NCBI GenBank assembly: GCA_012798025.1
Contig: JAAZNX010000017.1
Span: 1 to 6,256 of the forward strand
DNA: 6,256 nucleotides
Source of the DNA: Methanothrix sp.
GTDB taxonomy: Archaea; Halobacteriota; Methanosarcinia; Methanotrichales; Methanotrichaceae
Direction of reading: 5' to 3'
Positions 1-4,550 of this stretch are shown here, piece by piece. The stretch's first letter is position 1, and each line of letters starts with the position of its first letter. The position numbers were made by a program, and so were the translations under genes. Below the pieces are notes generated by a model, which made no database searches, was not told the DNA's origin, and was given only the letters and a program-made list of their open reading frames with translations.

Positions 1-11
1 GCCTTGAACAT
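1..11 (-). CDS. pcn: Probable DNA sliding clamp (PCNA), first codons only, cut by window edge
   Basis: Only the first codons are inside the window: on the minus strand an ATG at 11-9 opens a frame reading M-F-K-A. A GAGGTGG ribosome-binding site lies at 26-20, eight bases before the ATG. Archaeal PCNA proteins commonly begin MFKA or similar, and pcn is often next to the TFS gene in methanogens, which is the case here (the tfs stop is 52 bp away, same strand). PCNA is the ring-shaped processivity factor for DNA polymerase. The identity rests on four residues plus gene neighbourhood, so it is a reasoned guess. Confidence 0.45.
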
Positions 12-19
12 TCCTTGAG

Positions 20-26
20 CCACCTC
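20..26 (-). promoter_or_regulatory. Ribosome-binding site of the probable pcn gene
   Basis: On the minus strand this reads GAGGTGG, a good match to the GGAGGTGAT sequence complementary to the archaeal 16S rRNA 3' end. It lies 8 nt before the ATG at 11, and is the main reason to believe a gene starts there. Confidence 0.5.
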
Positions 27-44
27 AGTGAAGATGCATCCTAC

Positions 45-52
45 TTATTTAA
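45..52 (-). promoter_or_regulatory. Candidate TATA box for the probable pcn gene
   Basis: The minus strand reads TTAAATAA inside an AT-rich stretch (about 43-60) between the tfs stop and the probable pcn start. It is about 37 nt from the pcn ATG, which would place a transcript start near position 22 and leave only a short leader. The spacing is slightly tight for the ribosome-binding site at 20-26. A TTTAACTT motif (48-55, plus strand) overlaps the box and recurs before cbiT. pcn could also be read through from tfs. Confidence 0.35.
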
Positions 53-63
53 CTTAAACTCTT

Positions 64-390
64 TTATTCGTATCTTCTCCACCTAAACCCACATTTTGTG
101 CAAGTTAGAAAGCGCGTCGGGCTTTCATCGGCGGCTCTGGTTTGTTTCATCTCCCAGTAAGCGACATTATTGCCGCACTCTGGACATTTGGCGTTGGTCG
201 TGGGCAGAAGCTGGATATTTCCCTCTAAAATAGGCATTTCGCTTTTTTTCTGCTCGGTTTTGCTTATGAACGAGGCGTTGGCAGTCTTTGGCTTCTCATA
301 ACTGCATTTCTTGCAGAACAATACACCTTTTTTGGGCACCAGGACCTTGCCGCATTTGGGGCAGTATTCGGGATTAAACGCCATTGCCAT
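64..390 (-). CDS. tfs: Transcription factor S (archaeal TFIIS/RPB9-like transcript cleavage factor)
   Basis: The product (108 aa, normal for the family) rescues backtracked RNA polymerase by stimulating cleavage of the nascent transcript in the enzyme's active centre. Two zinc ribbons are visible: an N-terminal RPB9-like one (C10, C13, C26, C29) and a C-terminal TFIIS-type one (C69, C72, C97, C100). A flexible polar linker (about 34-64) joins them. The acidic pair D88-E89 in TRAADES is the catalytic hairpin that reaches the polymerase active site, so cleavage activity is expected. The start could be the ATG at 390 or the in-frame ATG at 384; the latter gives a more family-like MAFNPEYCPKCG. 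The gene is divergent from the ACT-domain gene and lies just upstream of probable pcn. Confidence 0.95.
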   Translation of the reverse strand: MAMAFNPEYCPKCGKVLVPKKGVLFCKKCSYEKPKTANASFISKTEQKKSEMPILEGNIQLLPTTNAKCPECGNNVAYWEMKQTRAADESPTRFLTCTKCGFRWRRYE

Positions 391-408
391 CTAAGGTATT
401 CACTCGCC

Positions 409-417
409 ATATTAAAG
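409..417. promoter_or_regulatory. Shared AT-rich TATA element between tfs and the ACT-domain gene
   Basis: The 54-bp divergent spacer (391-444) has one clear AT-rich block, ATATTAAAG, which reads CTTTAATAT on the other strand. It is about 22-28 nt from the tfs start candidates and about 32 nt from the ACT-gene ATG, so it could act as TATA box in both directions with leaderless or very short-leader mRNAs. No strong ribosome-binding site precedes either start, which agrees with this. Confidence 0.45.
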
Positions 418-444
418 TTTACCAGTGCTACAATCCAGGCATAT

Positions 445-1110
445 ATGAGCACTGCCATAAATGTGATCTGCCTGGATCGGCCGGGGATGTTGCGCGACAT
501 CGCTGGCGTGGTGGCAATGAGAGGCGGCAATATAGTCTACACCCAGCAGTTCGTGGTGGAGAGGGGAGTGAATAAGGGCAAGGCATCGGTCTACATGGAG
601 ATCGATGGGCCTGAAAAGGAGACCGAGGGAATGGTAGAAGACCTTGAAGCGCTTGATTCCATCTCAGAGGTCTCGATTCACAAGCCCTTCGAGAAGATCT
701 ACGGCTCAAGGGTGATAATAATCGGAGGCGGAGCCCAAGTGGCACAAGTGGCCGTTGGTGCCGTAAACGAAGCCGACCGGCATAATCTGCGGGGCGAGCG
801 CATAAGCGTTGACACCATCCCGCTGGTTGGCGAAGATGCCATTGCAGATGCCGTTAGCGCCGTCAGTCGTCTGCCACGTGCCTCAATCCTGGTGCTGGCC
901 GGAGCACTGATGGGCGGGCGCATCACCGAGGAGGTGAAGAAGCTTCAGGCGGAGGGCATACCCGTCATAGCCTTGAAGATGGCCGGGTCGGTTCCAAATC
1001 AAGCAGACCTGGTTGTGACGGACCCCATCCAAGCTGGAACCTTTGCTGTGATGCATGTGGCCAGCACGGCGGTATTCGATATCATCAGGTTAAAAGGCAG
1101 AGAATTTTAG
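445..1110 (+). CDS. ACT-domain protein with archaeal C-terminal domain (DUF5612-like), function unknown
   Basis: The product is 221 aa. Residues 1 to about 78 form an ACT domain, with the signature DRPGMLRDIAGV at 11-22 and the glycine turn GGNI at 27-30. ACT domains usually bind amino acids or other small ligands and act as allosteric sensors. Residues about 85-221 form an alpha/beta domain that resembles the methanogen family annotated DUF5612. It has a glycine-rich turn after a beta strand (IIIGGGAQV, 91-99), a second strand with a small-residue loop (ILVLAGALMGG, 148-158), and a third strand (IPVIALKMAG). This suggests a Rossmann-like nucleotide or ligand pocket, but no catalytic residues can be named. 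No signal peptide or membrane segment is seen, so it is probably cytosolic. The family label is from memory of the domain layout; the biochemical role is unknown. Confidence 0.8.
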   Translation: MSTAINVICLDRPGMLRDIAGVVAMRGGNIVYTQQFVVERGVNKGKASVYMEIDGPEKETEGMVEDLEALDSISEVSIHKPFEKIYGSRVIIIGGGAQVAQVAVGAVNEADRHNLRGERISVDTIPLVGEDAIADAVSAVSRLPRASILVLAGALMGGRITEEVKKLQAEGIPVIALKMAGSVPNQADLVVTDPIQAGTFAVMHVASTAVFDIIRLKGREF

Positions 1111-1144
1111 CTTCAAGGCTCGATGCGATTGAGGAAAATCCCCA

Positions 1145-1170
1145 TGACCCAAGGTCACCCACGTGGATGA
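1145..1170. promoter_or_regulatory. Paired palindromes, candidate operator upstream of the nuclease-like gene
   Basis: Two inverted repeats sit together in the 105-bp gap. TGACC-CAA-GGTCA occupies 1145-1157. TCACCCAC|GTGGATGA occupies 1155-1170, a 16-bp palindrome with a single mismatched pair and a perfect CCACGTGG core at 1159-1166. They end about 18 bp before the TATA box at 1188, a position suited to a dimeric regulator. No regulator can be named from the sequence. Confidence 0.4.
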
Positions 1171-1187
1171 AAGTGTATGAAAAAACA

Positions 1188-1195
1188 TTTAAAAA
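1188..1195 (+). promoter_or_regulatory. TATA box of the nuclease-like gene
   Basis: TTTAAAAA lies in a strongly AT-rich run and is centred about 24 nt before the ATG at 1216, as expected if transcription starts at or next to the start codon (leaderless mRNA). A GTGAT at 1206-1210 resembles part of a ribosome-binding site but is close to the ATG. Confidence 0.55.
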
Positions 1196-1215
1196 ATTCT
1201 ATAAAGTGATGCCGA

Positions 1216-1755
1216 ATGAGCGACTTCGAGTGGGCGCTGGTGGGCGCACTGAACTCATTCTTCCATAGAGAGAACATCAATGCAATAGCATATCGTCTCA
1301 AGCAGTCGCGCTTTGCAGCTCAATTGGTTGACATACTGGTGGACTCACGAATTCCCGAGTACTACCTGGCCATCGAGTGCAAGAGCGTGGATGCGCGCAA
1401 GACGAAGTCGCTCTACTTCAAGCAGCATTTCAGCACGGCTTCCGGAGAGCACCAGATGTCACGGGAGACTGATTTCATCGCCCGCTCTGGAAGGCAGGGC
1501 ATCCTGGCCGTTGAGCTGCGCTGGGGGCCAGGCATGCCCAGGTCTGCGCATCTGCTGCCCTGGGGGATGGCCGCTCAGAGCTATGATGATGGAAAGAGGG
1601 GCATAACCTTGCAGGAGATCGAGGCCAATCCGCCCCTGCTGAGGAGAGGGGGAGCTTACGAGATATCAAGGCTCGATATCTTGAGAATATCAGGTTATTA
1701 CGATATTGCCACGCAGCAAGACTCCCTGGAGGCGGATCCGCCAGCGGACGGCTGA
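1216..1755 (+). CDS. PD-(D/E)XK nuclease-like protein, resembling Holliday-junction resolvases
   Basis: The product is 179 aa. It shows the PD-(D/E)XK active-site layout: E5 in DFEWAL at the first helix, D39 in LVDILV, then E54-x-K56 in AIECKS at the end of the next strand. Spacing and order resemble the archaeal resolvase Hjc (E...D...ExK). The following part is more like bacterial RecU: an aromatic/basic stretch (67-73), EHQM at 79-82, and a late strand ILAVELRW (96-103) before an HLLPW motif (112-116). It probably binds or cuts branched DNA, but that is inferred from motifs; it could also be an uncharacterised restriction-like nuclease or have lost activity. It has its own TATA box, lies after the ACT gene and 77 bp before cbiT, and has no evident role in cobalamin synthesis. 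The C-terminal ~30 residues are polar and likely flexible. Confidence 0.65.
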   Translation: MSDFEWALVGALNSFFHRENINAIAYRLKQSRFAAQLVDILVDSRIPEYYLAIECKSVDARKTKSLYFKQHFSTASGEHQMSRETDFIARSGRQGILAVELRWGPGMPRSAHLLPWGMAAQSYDDGKRGITLQEIEANPPLLRRGGAYEISRLDILRISGYYDIATQQDSLEADPPADG

Positions 1756-1770
1756 ACAAAAATTACTAAA

Positions 1771-1802
1771 TTTAACTTCAAACAAGTTAACTTGGATTAA
1801 CC
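1771..1802. repeat. Iterated TTAACTT/AAGTTAA motifs, candidate operator of the cbi operon
   Basis: The short spacer before cbiT holds TTAACTT at 1772-1778, a perfect 12-bp palindrome CAAGTTAACTTG at 1783-1794, and a weaker ATTAACC at 1796-1802. TTAACTT recurs 15 bp later (1772 and 1787), and the first copy can pair with AAGTTAA at 1784-1790 (7-bp stem, 5-nt loop). The block ends next to the TATA box, so a bound protein would overlap the TFB/TBP site. A repressor responding to cobalamin or cobalt is a natural guess, but nothing here identifies it. Confidence 0.4.
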
Positions 1803-1810
1803 TTTTATTT
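1803..1810 (+). promoter_or_regulatory. TATA box of the cbi operon
   Basis: TTTTATTT is centred about 26 nt before the cbiT ATG at 1833, so the operon mRNA would start at or very near the start codon. No ribosome-binding site precedes cbiT, unlike the internal genes, which fits a leaderless first gene. Confidence 0.5.
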
Positions 1811-1832
1811 CAGCCCTGCATTTTAGAATGCC

Positions 1833-2345
1833 ATGAAGCTTCCGGGCACTGCGACCCAAGAGGAGAACATTTACATCGCCATGGGAAAGCTGAATATTCA
1901 GCCAGGCAGCACCTTTCTGGATATAGGCTGCGGCTCAGGAGCCGTATCCTTGGCTGCATCCCGCTTTACAGACAGAATCTACGGCATCGACCTGCGCAAA
2001 GAGGCAGTGGAGATCTCAAGGAAGAAGGTTAAAGACGGCAGATTTTTCCTTGGCGATGCCTCCGAGATCATGCCCCAGCTTCCCGAAATCGATAGATGCT
2101 TCATCGGAGGCACGCGCGGGATCGAACGGTTCTTGCCCGTGCTCGTGGATAGGGCATCTCCTGGCTGCATCATCGTGGCCGACCTGGCAAGGATTGGAAT
2201 TGCTGGGCGCGTGGCAGCCATGATGAAAGAGGAAGGCATCTTTCAGGAGCTAATTCAGATAAATATTTCAAGGGGTTACGAACTGGCTGGTGACATAGCT
2301 TTAAAGCCCGTCAACCCCATATTCATGGTGATAGGCAAATGTTGA
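1833..2345 (+). CDS. cbiT: Cobalt-precorrin-6B C15-methyltransferase (decarboxylating)
   Basis: This cytosolic SAM-dependent enzyme methylates C15 and removes the acetate carboxyl at C12 of the corrin ring in the anaerobic cobalamin pathway. The 170-aa product has a class I methyltransferase fold: motif I LDIGCGSGAV (29-38), the acidic end of strand 2 at D53, D75 in GDAS, and FIGGTRGIERFLPVL (90-104), a CbiT hallmark. A C-terminal NISRG (144-148) plus NPIFMVIG (161-168) also matches the family. The opening GTATQEE (5-11) corresponds to the substrate-side N terminus common in archaeal CbiT, which supports the ATG at 1833; an ATG at 1828 stops after two codons. It is a little shorter than typical (about 190 aa). 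First gene of the operon; its end overlaps cbiL by 7 bp. Confidence 0.93.
   Translation: MKLPGTATQEENIYIAMGKLNIQPGSTFLDIGCGSGAVSLAASRFTDRIYGIDLRKEAVEISRKKVKDGRFFLGDASEIMPQLPEIDRCFIGGTRGIERFLPVLVDRASPGCIIVADLARIGIAGRVAAMMKEEGIFQELIQINISRGYELAGDIALKPVNPIFMVIGKC
2327..2332 (+). promoter_or_regulatory. Ribosome-binding site of cbiL
   Basis: GGTGAT matches the archaeal anti-Shine-Dalgarno core and lies 6 nt before the cbiL ATG, inside the end of cbiT. It fixes the start at 2339 and supports translational coupling. Confidence 0.6.
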
Positions 2346-2947
2346 TCGGCATCAGTCTTGGCCCCGGCGATCCGGAGCTCATGACCTTCAAAGCAGCAGC
2401 AGCCCTCAGAAGTTGCACAAAAGTATTCGTGCCAGGAGAGATGGCTGCAGAACTGGCACAGCCCTATTGCGTTCCGGAGATCATGGAGTTTCCAATGACC
2501 GAGAACAAGGTCGAGCTCGAGAAGATCTGGCGCAATAACGCAAATACAGTTGCCAGATTCGCATTAGAGGGCAATGCGGGCTTCGCGTGCATTGGAGATG
2601 TCAATACCTTCTCCACCTTCAGCCATATCAGGCGTGTGATCAGACAAAGCCACCCTGAGATTGAGATCCTGACCATTCCCGGGGTGGGCGTCGTCCCGGC
2701 CATGGCTGCAAGCTTCGATGCAGCCCTGGAGAGCTCCTTCGAGGTCTCAGATGGCTCTCCGGTGGATTCGGTCATAAGGATAAAGGCAACGAGGCCGAGG
2801 AAGCTGGCAGAGGAGCTGCACCAGAGGGGCTTTGAGGATTTCGTTCTTGGGATGCGGCTTTGCACGCCCCAGGAAAAGATCATACGGGGAGAGATGCCTG
2901 AAACGAGCGACTACTTCAGCGTACTCCTGGCCAGGAGGCGTAGATGA
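2339..2947 (+). CDS. cbiL: Cobalt-factor II (cobalt-precorrin-2) C20-methyltransferase
   Basis: This enzyme adds the C20 methyl group using SAM, the first committed methylation of the cobalt-containing ring before ring contraction. The product (202 aa) is a tetrapyrrole-methylase of the CobI/CbiL branch: N-terminal [16 protein letters not shown] (5-20), the central loop [11 protein letters not shown] (84-94) with the STF characteristic of this branch, and [12 protein letters not shown] (113-124) lining the SAM pocket. Two details are unusual: the central loop has GDV instead of the common GDP, and the protein is about 20-30 residues shorter than typical bacterial CbiL. The start at 2339 overlaps cbiT by 7 bp; the stop overlaps cbiF as ATGA. 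Confidence 0.9.
   Translation: MLIGISLGPGDPELMTFKAAAALRSCTKVFVPGEMAAELAQPYCVPEIMEFPMTENKVELEKIWRNNANTVARFALEGNAGFACIGDVNTFSTFSHIRRVIRQSHPEIEILTIPGVGVVPAMAASFDAALESSFEVSDGSPVDSVIRIKATRPRKLAEELHQRGFEDFVLGMRLCTPQEKIIRGEMPETSDYFSVLLARRRR
2933..2938 (+). promoter_or_regulatory. Ribosome-binding site of cbiF
   Basis: AGGAGG lies 5 nt before the cbiF ATG at 2944, within the last codons of cbiL. Strong site; it decides the start. Confidence 0.65.
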
Positions 2948-3657
2948 AGGTCCACTTCGTCGGTGCGGGTCCTGGTGACGTCGACCTGATCACAGTGAAA
3001 GGCAAGAGGCTGCTAGAGGAAGCAGATCTTGTAGTCTATGCCGGCTCTCTGGTGAACCCCGAACTTCTGAAGGATCTCAATGCAGAGCTGGTGGACAGCA
3101 ACGGCCTCTCTCTGGAGGCCACTACAGCCAAGATCATCGAAGCTTTGCGGTCCGGAAAAAAGGTCGTGCGCTTGCACAGCGGAGATCCCTCGCTTTACGG
3201 TGCCATCATCGAGCAGATGAAGCCCCTGGAGGAGGCAGGGGTGGATGTGGAGGTGGTTCCAGGAGTGTCATCCCTATTTGCAGCCTCCGCAGCCCTCAAG
3301 ACGCAGCTCACACTGAAGGGCATATCCGAGTCGTTGATCGTCACAAGGCCCGCGGGTACAACCCTGGAAAAAGATGAGCTGACGGCGCTGAGCAGGCATG
3401 GCACAACTCTCGCAATTTTCTTGGGCATAGACAAGATAAGAGACATAGTCGACTCCTTGGACCGGCCCGCAGACACGCCGGTCGCAGTAGTCTACCATGC
3501 CTCCTGGCCGGACCAAAAGATCCTTCTCGGAACGCTTGGGGACATCGCCGAGAAGGTGGAGGCTGCGAGCATTTACCGCAGTGCCCTAATCATCGTAGGC
3601 GGCGTGGTAACAAGAAAGGATTTTAGGAGGTCTCACCTATACCGGGATCGACGATAG
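2944..3657 (+). CDS. cbiF: Cobalt-precorrin-4 C11-methyltransferase
   Basis: The enzyme methylates C11 of cobalt-precorrin-4 with SAM to give cobalt-precorrin-5A, the substrate of CbiG encoded next. The 237-aa product has the CobM/CbiF hallmarks in order: [15 protein letters not shown] (6-20), YAGSLV (32-37), [16 protein letters not shown] (76-91), [14 protein letters not shown] (105-118), a TRPAG loop (134-138), LAIFLG (156-161) and YHASWPDQ (184-191) followed by GTLGDI. YAGSLV and YHASWPD separate CbiF from the other methylases of the pathway. It starts at the ATGA overlap with cbiL. Its last 19 bases overlap the proposed cbiG start and contain no second stop problem. Confidence 0.95.
   Translation: MKVHFVGAGPGDVDLITVKGKRLLEEADLVVYAGSLVNPELLKDLNAELVDSNGLSLEATTAKIIEALRSGKKVVRLHSGDPSLYGAIIEQMKPLEEAGVDVEVVPGVSSLFAASAALKTQLTLKGISESLIVTRPAGTTLEKDELTALSRHGTTLAIFLGIDKIRDIVDSLDRPADTPVAVVYHASWPDQKILLGTLGDIAEKVEAASIYRSALIIVGGVVTRKDFRRSHLYRDRR
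3625..3631 (+). promoter_or_regulatory. Strong ribosome-binding site pointing to an ATA start of cbiG
   Basis: AGGAGGT is the best Shine-Dalgarno match in the operon. Seven nt downstream is ATA at 3639 in the cbiG frame, with no ATG, GTG or TTG in that frame between the stop at 3624-3626 and the GTG at 3729. A second, weaker site GGTGA (3717-3721) lies 7 nt before that GTG. Confidence 0.55.
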
Positions 3658-4550
3658 CCTCAAAGGCAGCGCAAAGATCGGTTGGCGTCCTGGTTTTTCC
3701 CAGAGACAGGGAAAAGGGTGAGAGGATCGTGCAGTCCCTGGCCGAGAACTACAGCACATCTCTGATTTTTTGGAAAGAGGAGAAGCTAGAGAAGGTCCTG
3801 TCGAAATTCGATCTGCTGGTTGCCGTCATGGCCGTGGGAATCGTCGTGAGGCTCATTTGCGACCACCTCAGGGACAAGTGGATCGACACGCCTGTTGTAG
3901 CCGTCGACTCGTCTCTGCAATGCGCCGTTCCAGTGATAGGAGGCCATCACGGCGCCAATGATCTGGCACTCTGCCTGGCTAATGCCTTGGGCCTCTTTCC
4001 TGCCATCACAACTGCCACGGATGCTTCAGGCCGCCCCTGCCTGGAGGGCGTGGCTGCGAAGCTAAGCGCCGAGATCGTTGACAAGGATTCCTCAAAAGCA
4101 GTTAACCTTGCCTTCCTAAGAGAGGATGTGCCTGTCATGAGATTGAAAGGCCCAAAGATCGTGGTGGTTGATGAGGATGTGGCGGTCCTGAAAGTGAAAG
4201 GCCTGGTGGTGGGTTTGGGAGCAAGACGGGGAGTGTCATGCCTTGAAGTGCTTGAGGCAATCGACGCTGCCCTGGCCCAAGCTGGCAGGAGGCGAGAAGA
4301 TATCGGGATCCTCGCCACTGCTTGGCTCAAGAGAAACGAAGATGGCATGACAGAAGCGGCCAGGTGCCTGGGAAAAGAGATACTTTACCTCTCAGAGGAG
4401 ACTCTCAACGCTCAAGCCCCCGCAACGCCCTCTCGTGCGACGGACCTGGGACTTGCAGGGGTGGCCGAGCCCGCAGTTTTAGCGCTGGCCACAAAGCTGA
4501 TCCTGCCTAAGAAAGCCTACGGGAGGGTGACCGTTGCCATCGGAGCATAA
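3639..4550 (+). CDS. cbiG: Cobalt-precorrin-5A hydrolase (lactone opening), possibly ATA-started
   Basis: CbiG opens the ring-A delta-lactone of cobalt-precorrin-5A and releases the two-carbon fragment as acetaldehyde. From 3639 the protein is about 303 aa: an N-terminal domain (about 14-100) with first strand SVGVLVFP (14-21), a GIVVR motif and [10 protein letters not shown] (101-110); a middle linker; and the C-terminal CbiG domain from about 185, with [11 protein letters not shown] (190-200), [13 protein letters not shown] (224-236) and RVTVAIGA at the end. The nearest ordinary start is GTG at 3729 (273 aa), but that would remove the first beta strand and helix of the N-terminal domain, encoded in the open frame just upstream. 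I therefore favour ATA 3639, preceded by AGGAGGT; CTG 3690 or GTG 3729 remain possible. The function is secure, the start is not. It overlaps cbiF by 19 bp and cbiH by 17 bp. Confidence 0.88.
   Translation: MPGSTIASKAAQRSVGVLVFPRDREKGERIVQSLAENYSTSLIFWKEEKLEKVLSKFDLLVAVMAVGIVVRLICDHLRDKWIDTPVVAVDSSLQCAVPVIGGHHGANDLALCLANALGLFPAITTATDASGRPCLEGVAAKLSAEIVDKDSSKAVNLAFLREDVPVMRLKGPKIVVVDEDVAVLKVKGLVVGLGARRGVSCLEVLEAIDAALAQAGRRREDIGILATAWLKRNEDGMTEAARCLGKEILYLSEETLNAQAPATPSRATDLGLAGVAEPAVLALATKLILPKKAYGRVTVAIGA
4522..4530 (+). promoter_or_regulatory. Ribosome-binding site of cbiH (TTG start)
   Basis: GGAGGGTGA inside the end of cbiG gives GGAGG 7 nt before a TTG at 4534. It supports TTG as the start; the protein then reaches its first conserved strand KIVGIGPG after six residues, as expected. 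Confidence 0.55.

Noticed and set aside
384..575. Small plus-strand frame overlapping tfs promoter and the ACT gene start
   Set aside because: Its translation is unlike any family and it would overlap the well-supported ACT-domain gene in another frame.
1111..1144. Transcription terminator after the ACT-domain gene
   Set aside because: No T-rich tract or stable hairpin is seen after the stop at 1110, so no terminator can be supported.
1661..1681. Inverted repeat AGATATC-7 nt-GATATCT
   Set aside because: It lies within the nuclease-like gene, where it encodes a smooth EISRLDIL stretch; no T-run follows and it is too far from cbiT to be a convincing terminator or operator.
1756..1832. Cobalamin riboswitch before cbiT
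   Set aside because: The spacer is only 77 bp, AT-rich, and has no B12-box or long conserved stems; the predicted transcript starts at the cbiT ATG, leaving no leader.
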